Positions 52,999-62,869 of a stretch of 64,000 nt of DNA are shown here, in pieces; positions within the stretch are counted from its first letter, which is position 1, and every line of letters starts with the position of its first letter. The translations under genes and the position numbers were made by a program. The notes under the pieces were generated by a model. It saw nothing but the letters and a program-made list of their open reading frames with translations. It made no database searches and was not told the origin of the DNA. The DNA lies in assembly GCA_022606425.2 (NCBI GenBank), contig JAHDVF020000162.1, forward strand, positions 620,001 to 684,000, given 5' to 3'. This stretch comes from Lepidostoma basale. Its lineage: Eukaryota; Arthropoda; Insecta; Trichoptera; Lepidostomatidae.

Positions 52999-54519
52999 TT
53001 ACGAATGAATGAGTAAATGACGCTTTAAATTTGATTTCGTTCGATACCGACTGTTGCAAATCGAACATTCAAACGGCCTGTCTTTAGAATGAACGAACAT
53101 ATGCCTCCTTAAACTATATATGCGAACAAATCCTTGTTTACACGTCGAACACGAATACTGCTTGACATGCGAGTGAACGAGCAAATGCTCTTTTAATTGC
53201 GATTTGCTTTTGAAGCAACTGCTACAAGAGGTGCATTTAAACGGTTTTTCTTCAGAATGGGCGCGCATGTGGCTTTTCAAGTGAGATATGCAAACAAATC
53301 CTCGGTCGCATGTCGGACAAGAAAACTGTTTTACGTCGGAATGAGTAAGCAAATGATCTTTGATTTGTGATTTTCTTTTGAAGCATTTATTGCAAGTCGC
53401 GCATTCAAATTGGGTCTCTTCAGTGTGAACCAGCATATGGCATTTTAAGTTAGAATTCGCTTTAAACCGTCTGTCGCATATAGTACACGCATACACCTTT
53501 TCTCTGCTGTGAAAAGCCATGTGACTTCTTAAATTTGGCTTCGATTTAAACCGTTTTTTGCATGTCAAACATTCGAATGGTTTTACATCAGAATGAATAA
53601 GCAGATGATTTTTTAAATTAGCATTTGATTTAAACGATTTATTGCACACTGAACAGTCAAATGGTTTTGCATTAGTATGAGTAAGCAAATGATTCCTTAA
53701 GATTGATTTGGTTAGGAAAGATTTGTTACACATCGAACAATCAAATGGTTCTACTCCACTGTGAGAAGACATGTGACTATTTAAATTTCGTTTCGATTTA
53801 AACCGTTTGTTACATTTCAGACATTCAAATGGTGTTTCCTGGGAATGAACAAGCGCATGTCTTTTTAAAGATGAGTTGTGAACAAATCGTTGGTGACATG
53901 TCGAACACGAAAACCTTTTTTCACCTGAGTGAGTGAGCGAGTGATCTTTTAATTGATATTTTGTTTTAAAGCAACTGTTGCAAATAGAACATTCGAATGG
54001 TTTTTCTGCAGAATGTACGCGCGTATGTTTTTTTAATTGTTTATTTGTTCCGAATTGTTTGTTGCACACCGAACACGAAAAAGTATTTTCTCCAGAGTGA
54101 ATCTCACGATTGCTTTCAATGTCTGAATGATATTTATCTTTAAACACATCTTCCACTTCTGAATCTCTCTTCACATCACTGTATGACACATCTACATCCA
54201 CGGAGAATGTGTTTTCAAGATCTTCTACGCTATCAGCGGGCTCAATCTTGATTTCAATGAAGTTTTTTGAATCGATTTCTTTGACTTCACTTTCTGCAAC
54301 TTCAATTTTTAATTCGGTTTCCTTCTTCAGCGATTCGATTTTGACAATCGTGCTGTTTAACGAACTGTGTTCTAGATTTTGTTGCTCCGAAGTGTTTTCG
54401 TACTCCCCGTTGGCATCCCAGGCCGCAGAGTCCGGCTCAGGCTTAACACAGGGCAATAACACACTCTCCAATTGTCCCGGAAACTCGCGCTTAATAGTCC
54501 CTGAAACAACGCCTTCCAT
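52999..54519 (-). CDS. C2H2 zinc-finger protein, 13 fingers (gene 9)
   Basis: A single-exon frame of 506 residues from ATG in MEGVVSG; the longer open frame upstream has only a TTG. Residues 1 to about 143 form the acidic module (VKPEPD, WDANGEYEN, STIVKIES, LKKETELKIE, VKEID, IKIEPAD, SVDVDVSYSDVKRD). Thirteen C2H2 fingers follow, the last ending exactly at LLIHS. Fingers 1-3 are types X, Y and Z as in gene 8, and fingers 1-12 are in register with gene 4 and the dead gene 7. Fingers 10 and 12 keep a distinctive GFVCIS/GFVRIY start of helix shared with gene 5. No other domain is seen. A nuclear DNA-binding role is likely; the target is unknown. Confidence 0.92.
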   Translation of the reverse strand: MEGVVSGTIKREFPGQLESVLLPCVKPEPDSAAWDANGEYENTSEQQNLEHSSLNSTIVKIESLKKETELKIEVAESEVKEIDSKNFIEIKIEPADSVEDLENTFSVDVDVSYSDVKRDSEVEDVFKDKYHSDIESNREIHSGENTFSCSVCNKQFGTNKQLKKHTRVHSAEKPFECSICNSCFKTKYQLKDHSLTHSGEKRFSCSTCHQRFVHNSSLKRHALVHSQETPFECLKCNKRFKSKRNLNSHMSSHSGVEPFDCSMCNKSFLTKSILRNHLLTHTNAKPFDCSVCNKSFKSNANLKNHLLIHSDVKPFECLTCKKRFKSKPNLRSHMAFHSREKVYACTICDRRFKANSNLKCHMLVHTEETQFECATCNKCFKRKSQIKDHLLTHSDVKQFSCPTCDRGFVCISHLKSHMRAHSEEKPFKCTSCSSCFKSKSQLKEHLLVHSHVKQYSCSTCKQGFVRIYSLRRHMFVHSKDRPFECSICNSRYRTKSNLKRHLLIHS

Positions 54520-54605
54520 CTTCCAATTGCTTCCAAACTTAAGTCCCAAAACGTTTTAGGCAAAACACATAATGCACATTATCATTTCGCATATATTGGG
54601 CAGAT
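54520..54605 (-). promoter_or_regulatory. conserved 5' leader of gene 9
   Basis: Read on the minus strand: AATATATGCGAAATGATAAT, ATGTGTTTTGCCTAAAACG, TTTTGGGACTTAAGTTTGG, AAGCAATTGGAAG, then ATG. It aligns with the leaders of genes 4, 7 and 8. Confidence 0.5.
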
Positions 54606-54609
54606 TGTA

Positions 54610-54990
54610 ACGATAAAATTTGAGTATTTTTTACGATAATTCATATCGAATATCCCAAAAAATACATGACAAGTTAATGTAAACATAATGATCGGCTTTC
54701 AGATTACTGCCACAGACAAATCATATTATTTTCATAGAGAATGTGTGCAATTGGACGGTAGATAGGTACTATTAAAATAATTTCACATTAACAATGCGTA
54801 TATTTATGAGGAATATAAAAACAATTGCTACACAAAAATGATTGCAAAATATTCAGGGACACGGAAGTAATTTCACTTATGATGTTATTTAATACCGGCT
54901 CCCCTGGAAATGGTACAATGTCGGGTAAACCGATTATCACAATTGCAAGAGAAAAATGATGTACATATGTATTTTTAACGCCCTTTCTGA
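54610..54990. other. upstream flank of gene 9, nothing recognised
   Basis: AT-rich with no coding frame and no repeat that I can name. Confidence 0.3.
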
Positions 54991-54994
54991 AATA

Positions 54995-55110
54995 TAAAAA
55001 ACTAACTAACTAACCATTACGCCGTCTCCCCGAAAGGGTAGGCAGAAAGAATGGACTGTCCCACTTTAACCGATGCGGCACTCCATCTTTCTCTTTTCTC
55101 TTATCTGAAA
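54995..55110 (-). mobile_element. family-A-type 3' end
   Basis: Inverted tail CTAACTAACTAACCATTACG and 3' UTR, then GATGCGGCACTCCATC, as at 62344-62480 and (inverted) 31800-31938. This pairs the family-A tail with a second conserved segment. Confidence 0.6.
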
Positions 55111-55212
55111 TATAAAAGCTTTGTGCAATTGATATAAGGAGGAAGAAAAATAGTTTTTTTTTTTGGAAAGGATATTTGGAAAGGAGGTGTCCACCTAGCC
55201 TCCGACCCTGGC

Positions 55213-55725
<513 letters not shown>

Positions 55726-55797
55726 ATATACCCTTTATTCACCCTTTACATCGATTTGGCTTGCGCTGTAATGATGTAAGGAGTTTTTTCAACAAAA

Positions 55798-55955
<158 letters not shown>

Positions 55956-55996
55956 TACAATATAATCTTCCAACTCATACACAACAACAACAACAA

Positions 55997-57395
55997 CAAA
56001 CCATCACGCCGTTTCCCCGCAGGGGTAGGCAGAGAGAATGGACCGCCACACTACTCTATCCTGGCACACCTCTCTAGCTTCCTCCATACACGCACGTCAT
56101 ACACGCACGTCGATTCTTCTGGCTTCTGACATGACCAACTTTCAATATTTGATTAATTTGGTCATGCCATGTTTTCCTCGGTCTTCCTCTATTTCTGGTT
56201 CCATTTACATCGTTAACATATAATTTTACCTCGTTTTTTAATTACCTCGACTCCTTACTCCATTTACATTGTTAACGTATACTTTTTTAACCATTCTTTC
56301 TTCACCCATGCGCTCCATATGTCCGAACCAACGCAGCGAACCTTTCATAATATTGTTCATAATACCTTCTTTCGCTCTACATTCCTTCCTAATATCAGCA
56401 TTTGAGATTCAGTCGTACATCGTTCTACCACACATACGTCTTAGGGACCTCATCTCTACCGCATTTATTCTGCTCTCATCTTTCTTCTGCCAGTTCCATG
56501 CTTCGCTTCCATACATAAGGGTTGGAACCAGAACTCCATTGTGAACGGCCATTTTCGCTTTCATTGATAAATTCTTGTTTCCAATAACTACTTTTAAAGC
56601 TCCATTCACTTTGTTACCCGCACCAACCCTTCTTTCAATATCACTGTCCGTTCGGCCATCCGCTGTGAACATGCTACCTAAATACACAAATTCCTCACCT
56701 GTTCCAAGTTCTCTTCATTTACACTTATATTACAAACTGTCATTTGCTCTTCCCTTTCAAAAACTAACACCTTTGACTTTCCGACATTCATCATTAAATC
56801 GTTCGACTTGCATACCTCATACATTCTCGACACCAAGACTTGTAATTCGTCCGCACTATCCGCAACGAGAACGGCGTCGTCCGCCTAAAGCAGACAGTTT
56901 ACAGACAGATCACTCATTTTAGCACCAGCATTTATACCTTTAAGTTCTTTCATACACTTGTCCATATACAGATTGAACAACCAAGGGGACATCACGCAGC
57001 CCTGCTTAACACTCTTCGTAATATCAAACCAGGGCGTGATGTCTCCATTTACCCTAACACTGGCAGTGCTCCCTTCGTAGAGAGAAGCAACCGCCCGTAT
57101 GAGTTTTGTGCTCACTCCGTATTCGGACAAGATTGACCACAGTTTTTCTCTGTTCACTCGATCATAGGCTTTTTGCAAATCGACAAACGCACAGAAAAGT
57201 TTACGGTTTTTGGCCATAAACTTCTCCGCAAGCGTTCGAAGTGCAAAAATCTGATCCATACAACCTCTCCCAGTCATAAAAGCGCCTTGAACATCCCATA
57301 CTCTTTCAGTCGTCGTCTTTTTTACTCTTTCTATTAAAATTCGACCGTAGAGTTTACCAACGTCGCTTGTTGTATCATCGCTAGTCGCCAATCGC
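55997..57395 (-). mobile_element. family-A LINE with reverse-transcriptase core
   Basis: The longest copy of this family. The minus frame 57391-56885 carries RT motifs: GAFMTGRGCMDQIFALRTLA, AFVDLQKAYDRVNR (motif A, catalytic Asp) and VKQGCVMSPWLFNLYMD (motif B). After one TAG stop (56886) comes ADDAVLVADS (motif C, catalytic Asp pair). The thumb and tail follow to NGALKVVIGNKNLSMKAKMA and LRRMCGRTMYD at 56409. The tail to 55997 is decayed. No endonuclease or ORF1 is present, so it is a dead 5'-truncated copy. It links all the short family-A tails in the window to one RT. Confidence 0.85.
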
Positions 57396-57399
57396 TCAT

Positions 57400-58000
57400 T
57401 GTAAATTGTAATACAGAATTGAATTCCCTAGTTTATTTATATGATGATTAAAGCTGGAATACGTCTTGAAGTAAGCATAATAACATATGGCATTGGAGTT
57501 GGATATAAAGGTCAGATATTTTTTAAAACATTTATTTACCGCTGTACTTTACTAAATTATAGTGAACTGTAATATGAACCGCTATATTTTAATTAATTAT
57601 TTAACGGCAGGAAATGACCTTGTGTGAGGATTTGAAATGGAAACATCATTGATTAAAGGTAACTTTTTAGAGCTTATTTATTTCATTGTAGATAAACTCA
57701 AGGCGTTAACACTGTGGAATTCTTTTTGGGTTGTTTTTTACACTTAACATGTCGAGAAAAATAAACACCAAAGTGCAAAAAACTTATTTCTTTACTCTCA
57801 AAGTATGATTTTGTTTTAAAGAAACATTTACAGGAATGCCATGAATCAGGTACTAATTATTTGTTCAAAAAAATACAAAATGAAAATATTTCACAGCGTG
57901 TCAGATAGAGAAACTAATTTGGATTTTTTATATGACTCATTGAAGTCCTTTAATATCATGTTTTTTTGGAATATAAAAGATTTTTCTTACAAATAATTGA
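57400..58000. other. AT-rich intergenic or intronic stretch
   Basis: No gene, repeat or frame is recognised. If the BRCA2 assignment at 62083-62257 is right, this may be intron. Confidence 0.3.
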
Positions 58001-58017
58001 TAACATATATTCTCAAA

Positions 58018-58104
58018 TTATGAATGTAGAGGAGCGAGAGAGATATGTCAAAATAGAACAATGTGGCAGTCCTTCTTTCTGCCTGATGGTTAGTTAGTTA
58101 GTAC
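58018..58104 (+). mobile_element. family-A LINE tail
   Basis: ATGAATGTAGAGGAGCGAGAG, GAACAATGTGGCAGTCC and GATGGTTAGTTAGTTAGT, ending at a GC-rich segment. Confidence 0.65.
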
Positions 58105-58285
58105 GGCCCGGAACATGTCCAGGAGCACGTCCTCGGGGGAGATGAGGTGCTGGGTGGTGGGGTGAGCAGCAGCGGCCGGCCTCACCTCCTCCGGGGCACC
58201 TTGAGGATGGTCGCCACCATCCGCCTCGCTTCCTTCCGCTGCGAGACAGTCCTCTCCAGCAACCGACGTTCCTCCGAAGAGAGAT
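58105..58285 (-). other. GC-rich exon-like segment of unknown origin
   Basis: About 180 bp of over 60% GC in AT-rich surroundings. On the minus strand one frame reads SEERRLLERTVSQRKEARRM followed by VATILKVP. Another stays open throughout and ends HLISPEDVLLDMFRAV. It is bounded by LINE pieces on both sides. Two readings are possible: a fragment of a host exon (perhaps of the same minus-strand gene as the BRCA2 exon) with one frameshift, or captured foreign sequence. I do not recognise a family. Confidence 0.35.
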
Positions 58286-58825
58286 GGTTTATATAACCTG
58301 CTTCCAACCCACACTAGCAGTGCTCTCCGTGTATAGCGACTTCATTGCCGTGATCAGTTTTGTACTTCTAATGACCCTTATGTATGGAAGCGAAGCGTGG
58401 AACTGGCAAAAGAAAGATGAAAATAGAATAAATGCAGTAGAAATGAGATCTCTTAGACGAATGTGTGGATACTCTGTGTATGATAGAGTGTCGAATGAAA
58501 ATATAAGTGTCATGAACAAAATAATGAAAGGATCATTAAGATGGTTTGGACATATGGAAAGAATGAATGAAGAAAGAATGGTAAAAAAAATTATATGTTA
58601 ATGATGTAAACGGAACCAGAAATAGAGGAAGACCGAGGAAAACGTGGCACGATCAAATAAATCAAATATTGAATGTCGGCCATGTGAGGAGTCAGAGAAA
58701 TGGACGCGCGATGTATGAATGTTGAGGAAGCGAGAGAAATATGTCTGGAAAGAAAAGTGTGGCAGCCCATTCTTTCTGCCTACCCCTTCGGAGAGACGGC
58801 GTGATGGTTAGTTAGTTAGTTATGT
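58286..58825 (+). mobile_element. family-A LINE with inverted 5' part
   Basis: 58290-58367 reads the RT on the minus strand (TKLITAMKSLYTESTASV). From 58368 the plus strand continues MTLMYGSEAWNWQKKDENRI and the full tail, ending TTAGTTAGTTAG. Such a 5' inversion is the signature of twin priming. Confidence 0.75.
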
Positions 58826-58859
58826 GTATAAGGGTGTTTTTTTAAGAGATATACAAATT

Positions 58860-59560
58860 CAAAATGAAGAAAAAACACATTAAAAAAATATTAGTGTCTA
58901 TGCTATTGGCTTTATTTAATAGATAATTTGATGCCATTCTTGTTTAAATATGATTTCGGGCATATGAGCCTCGCGGCTTCATGAAGTTCATGAATATATA
59001 TACCTGGGACATTGTAGCCGATTAGATAAAGAAAATCAGACGGCAGAACTAAAACCAAGAATCGGACTAAGTTGGGCTGCCTTTGGGAAACTGGAACACC
59101 CATCAACTTGAAGAGGAAAGTGTATGAAGCTTGTGTTCTGCCAGTAAGTACATATTACTGGCTGTCCCTTAGAGATAGAGTCAGGAGCGAAACGGTGAGG
59201 GATAAAACAAGAGCCACAGACGTGATCCACCGGGTGACGACTTTCAAATGGAAATGGGCAGGGCATGTCGCTAGAGACACGAGAAGAAGAGTAGGAAGAC
59301 CACAAGTGAGGTGGAGGGATGACCTGGAACGATACGCTGGGGTGCTATGGATGCAGACTGCGCAGGAGGGACATGGAGGAGGCTTTCGTCCAAGAGTGGA
59401 CGGCGACAAGCTGAAGAAGAAGTGCCCCAAGGCTAGCTCGAATGAAGCGCAATCGTGAAGTTCAATTTTCGGCACCTTTATTGAGCAACTGGGTGAAATG
59501 GCAAAACGTACCAACTACAAATCAACTGTCAACTGTTAAATTGACAGTCTGCAGAAACAA
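58860..59560 (+). mobile_element. RTE-like LINE 3' region
   Basis: TELKPRIGLSWAAFGKL-like words lead into a 128-codon frame (59072-59458): INLKRKVYEACVLPVSTYYW, LSLRDRVRSETVRDKTRATD, FKWKWAGHVAR and RRRVGRPQVRWRDDLERY. Its 3' UTR (GAATGAAGCGCAATCGTGAAG) recurs at 63300, and its upstream part (58870-58980) at 63195-63300. Confidence 0.75.
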
Positions 59561-59575
59561 TGCTGACAGTTTATA

Positions 59576-59652
59576 AACCAAACCTCTAAAAAACCACCCT
59601 ATACTTGGGTAGTTAAGGCATCTATTTGAGAACAGGTACAATACTAGGAATT
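59576..59652 (+). repeat. left 80-bp flank repeat of MITE copy 2
   Basis: AACCAAACCTCTAAAAAACC through CAGGTACAATACTAGGAATT; repeated at 60930-61010. Confidence 0.75.
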
Positions 59653-60048
59653 GACCCTTATAGTCCGGCTGGTTACAACAGCAGTCTGCATATATTCTCC
59701 GTGTTTGACGTGTAATATCCCGTAAAGTTACTACGACGGACCAAAAGTAAAAATGTGTATTATATACTATTACGTATTCTCTTTCATTTAGAGTCAAACT
59801 TTTATCCTTTTTGTACAAAGATTTAATTTTTCTGTATTGCGTGTCCCAACGGATCACGGCCAATCGTCACACACATGCAGTTGCATAACCGCCGAGCTAC
59901 GAAGTTTTGGTTTGTGATTTGAGTGTGTGTTTACTTAGGGTGACTCTTGTATCATCATTAGTTATCAACGGCGCCATGTTTTGGTTTCATTTATAAACAA
60001 CATTTTCAATGTAATTGTTTTTATTTGTTTTCTTAAACTCAAAATGAA

Positions 60049-60570
60049 CCTAACTAACTAACTAACCATCACGCCGTCTCCCCGAAGGGGTAGGCAGAAA
60101 GAATGGACTGCCACACTTTTCTTTCCTGACATATTTCTCTCGCTTCCTCAACATTCATACATCGTGTCATGCACGCGCGTCCATTTCTCTGACTCCTCAC
60201 ATGGTCGACATTCAATATTTGATTCATTTGATCGTGCCACGTTTTCCTCGGTCTTCCTCTATTTCTGGTTCCATTTACATCGTTAACATATAATTTTTTT
60301 ACCATTCTTTCTTCATTCATTCTTTCCATCTTAATGATCCTTTCATTATTTTGTTCATAACACCATCATTCGCACCGCATTCACTTCTTATATTTTCATT
60401 AGACACTCTATCATACACGGAGTATCCGCACATTCGTCTAAGAGATCTCATTTCTACTGCAATTATTCTACTTTCATCCTTCTTTTGCCAGTTCCATGCT
60501 TCGCTTCCATGCATAAGGGTCGGTAGAAGAACACCATTGTGCACTGCCATTCTAGCTTTTTTGGATAGAA
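60049..60570 (-). mobile_element. family-A LINE nested in the MITE
   Basis: Inverted TTAG tail, then a clean tail frame ([32 protein letters not shown]) and an RT C-terminus (GSEAWNWQKKDESR, LRRMCGYSVYDRVSNE) with one deletion near 60322. Confidence 0.85.
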
Positions 60571-60642
60571 TGTAAAACATTTGACTACAAAATACAATCT
60601 ATTTGATATTTTTATGTATTTAGTGTGAAGAGTAATTTAATT

Positions 60643-60870
60643 AATAATAATTAAATAAAACGATGTTTTTTAACTACTTCCACTTTTGTCTTTATTTAGA
60701 CAGCGACCGGTTTCGCCAGGCTCGCTGGCATCGACAGACTGGTAACACTATTGTAAACTTAGTACTTTATATACATACAGATCAGGGGTGGTAAACATGA
60801 TTCTATACAAAAATTATCTTCAAATATTTATGTAAAATTTTTCTGAATTTAACTATTGGTATTACAGGTA
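60643..60870. mobile_element. 228-bp repeat nested in the MITE
   Basis: Flanked by TTTAATT (60636-60642 and 60871-60877). Contains GACAGCGACCGGTTTCGCC and GCTGGCATCGACAGACTGG. I cannot assign a family. Confidence 0.65.
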
Positions 60871-60929
60871 TTTAATTGTTTACAAGAGCGTTCCGATGTT
60901 TCAAATTCTCACCGGCCTTTAAGGGTTAA

Positions 60930-61010
60930 AAACCAAACCTCTAAAAAAAAACACCCTATACTTGGGCAGTCAAGGCATCTATTTGAGAACAGGTACAATA
61001 CTAGGAATAC
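60930..61010 (+). repeat. right 80-bp flank repeat of MITE copy 2
   Basis: A near copy of 59576-59652. The two lie on either side of the MITE in the same direction. Confidence 0.75.
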
Positions 61011-61335
61011 ATGAGAAATGGTTCGACATTAAAAAGACACAAGTCTCTGACGTTATCGAAGGGGCGATGGGCGGGAGTCTTTCATATTAGTGAAGGTACG
61101 TTCAGGAGACAAATACTCTTGACTTTGGAAAGTATCTTGTCTTCCTAATGTCGAACCATCTCTAATGCGTTCCTGGTACTATGTTGTATGTGTATAATAT
61201 TTGACCTGTACTCAATAGATACCTTAAACATTTATGCTGTTTGTAATGTCTTTTGAGTTGATAAACTGATTTGATTTTATTCTTTCTGCCTACCCCTTCA
61301 GAGAGACGGCGTGATGGTTAGTTAGTTAGACACAG
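61011..61335 (+). mobile_element. Jockey-like 3' end followed by a family-A tail
   Basis: 61060-61275: AGTGAAGGTACGTTCAGGAG, GTCGAACCATCTCTAATGCG, CTCAATAGATACCTTAAACA, then TTGATTTTATT. It is followed by TACCCCTTCAGAGAGACGGC and TTAGTTAG (61285-61329). Confidence 0.7.
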
Positions 61336-61354
61336 ACCCTTTCTTCTTTTTACC

Positions 61355-61610
61355 TATGTCCTGTCACACCTCCGTGGTGCATAGGGCCTCAAGGAACCTT
61401 CTCCACCCGACTCTATCGCATGCCTGATGCCTAACATCATCCCAAGTGACTGCTGCCTTAACCTCGTCCTGCAGGGCTCTTCTCCCGGTGGCTCTAGGTC
61501 TGCCTCGCTTCCTCTTTCCCCCCATAGGGGACCAGTCTAGTGCGCCCTGAGCGATGCAGGCTGGGTTCCGTCTCAGAGTGTGACTGACAGCGCTATACAA
61601 ATTAATCAAA
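61355..61610 (-). mobile_element. LINE C-terminal fragment (RATWRR family)
   Basis: An 81-codon minus frame: HTLRRNPACIAQGALDWSPM, KRKRGRPRATGRRALQDE and DRVGWRRFLEALC. It is a sister of 28455-28790. Confidence 0.75.
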
Positions 61611-61679
61611 TTTTAAAGGTTCGTTATGTTAGAAGTCGAAGGTAAAGTTTGTTGTTGTTTTCATATGGGAAAATAGTTT

Positions 61680-62010
61680 CGCAATGGAGTTCTGGTCCCA
61701 ACCCTAATGTATGAAAGCGAAGCATGGAACTGGCAGAAGAAGGATGAGAGCAGAATAAATGCGGTAGAGATGAGGTCCCTAAGACGTATGTGTGGTAGAA
61801 CGATATACGACAGAATCTCAAATGTTTATATAAGAAAGCAATGTAGAGCGGAAGAAGGTATTATGAAAGGATTGCTGCGTTGGTTCGGACACATGGAACG
61901 CATGGATGGAATGAATGGTTAAGAAAGTATATAATACATTAATGATGTAAATGGGGTACGGAGTCGAGGCAGACCGAGGAAATCAAATTTGAAAGGTTAG
62001 AAGTCGGAGG
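61680..62010 (+). mobile_element. family-A LINE fragment
   Basis: MYESEAWNWQKKDESRINAV, EMRSLRRMCGRTIYDR and RWFGHMERM, then a broken NDVNG segment. It lies in what would be BRCA2 intron. Confidence 0.7.
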
Positions 62011-62082
62011 AATAGTTTGTTGTTGTTTATATGGGAAAATAGTTTCGCTTAACGAGTGTTTCACGCAACACGTAGCACTCAC

Positions 62083-62257
62083 CGTATTTATATGGAATGA
62101 ACGAATCTCTCCCGAGACCATCAGCTCGGTGCCCACCCGGATCTTTCCTCTCATCACGGCAGAGCGCAGGGCTGTATCTATGGTGGCTATAGCGCCGTAC
62201 CAGCCGTCGGTGAGCTCCACTTCAAATTTAGAATGCTGGAACGAGGTCGTCGCCGCA
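62083..62257 (-). CDS. BRCA2: internal exon of BRCA2, first OB fold (partial gene)
   Basis: A 175-bp exon on the minus strand with a textbook acceptor (a pyrimidine tract and cctag before 62257) and donor (ACG|GTGAGT, 62077-62082 intronic). It starts with one base of a split codon and ends on a codon boundary, giving 58 residues. FEVELTDGWYGAIATIDTAL and KIRVGTELMVSGE match the start of the first OB fold of BRCA2, where ELTDGWY is the hallmark. BRCA2 loads RAD51 on single-stranded DNA in homologous repair; the OB folds bind that DNA. No neighbouring exon could be recognised: 58105-58285 is a weak candidate for a later one, and earlier exons should lie beyond the right edge. A detached exon copy is possible but the intact splice sites argue against it. 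Confidence 0.7.
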
Positions 62258-62299
62258 CTAGGGAGGAAAAAGATTCTTAATTTATAGTGTCGGGTTGAA

Positions 62300-62480
62300 T
62301 TCTAGGGCAAGTGAAACTTGGATCTGGCAAAAGAAGGATGAAAACTAACTAACTAACTAACTAACCATCACGCCGTCTCCCCGAAAGGGTAGGCAGAAGA
62401 ATAGACTGTCACACTTTAGCTGATGCGGCACTCCATCCTTCTCTTTTCTCCCCGCGGGAGACGCGGTGTGATGGGCTGCG
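62300..62480 (-). mobile_element. family-A-type 3' end
   Basis: Inverted tail CTAACTAACTAACTAACC (from 62345), the 3' UTR, then GATGCGGCACTCCATCC and GGGAGACGCGGTGTGATGG. The latter segment is shared with 31800-31860. A scrap of LINE RT (TGGCAAAAGAAGGATGAAAA) precedes it on the plus strand. Confidence 0.6.
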
Positions 62481-62519
62481 AACCTCATCGCCACCAATAG
62501 GCATCTCCCGCGCACACTT

Positions 62520-62860
62520 CCATCGTCCAACACCCACAAAATAAATCTAAAACAAATAATATAAAATACAATGATATAAAATAAAATAACAAAATAAAAA
62601 TAATTTAACACAAAATGTTCTTTTTAGATGGTGCACATAATGTCTATTTCATTTATGTTTCACGTATCCACCATTTTTTTTTTAATTTAGCACATAATGT
62701 TTTTTTTTCGATGTTGCACATGTTGACATGGACGATCCGGAATTTTGTGTTTATTTCATTTATGTTACACGTATCCCCGTTTTTTTTTAATTAGCTGTAA
62801 TTAGGCACTTAACCAGCAAGAACTTTAAAACAACATTGAATCAATTATTCAAGTAGAAAA
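62520..62860. other. AT-rich stretch, nothing recognised
   Basis: T-rich and A-rich runs with two similar segments (CATTTATGTTTCACGTATCC near 62650 and CATTTATGTTACACGTATCC near 62757). No gene is seen. Confidence 0.35.
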
Positions 62861-62869
62861 AATGAGATA

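Larger units (their letters stand above)
59655..60925. mobile_element. piggyBac-like MITE copy 2 with two nested insertions
   Basis: The ends CCCTTATAGTCCGG and CCGGCCTTTAAGGG are inverse. The right side has TTAA (60926-60929) and the left TTGA (59651-59654), one change from TTAA. The body matches 26100-26687 but is broken by a family-A LINE (60049-60570, minus, with loss of about 30 bp of target) and a 228-bp repeat (60643-60870) with its own 7-bp duplication TTTAATT. Confidence 0.85.

Noticed and set aside
58140..58205. A GT-AG intron inside the GC-rich island
   Set aside because: GTGAGG ... CCCAG would give an intron of only about 36 bp, too short for an animal intron; a frameshift or a different frame is likelier.
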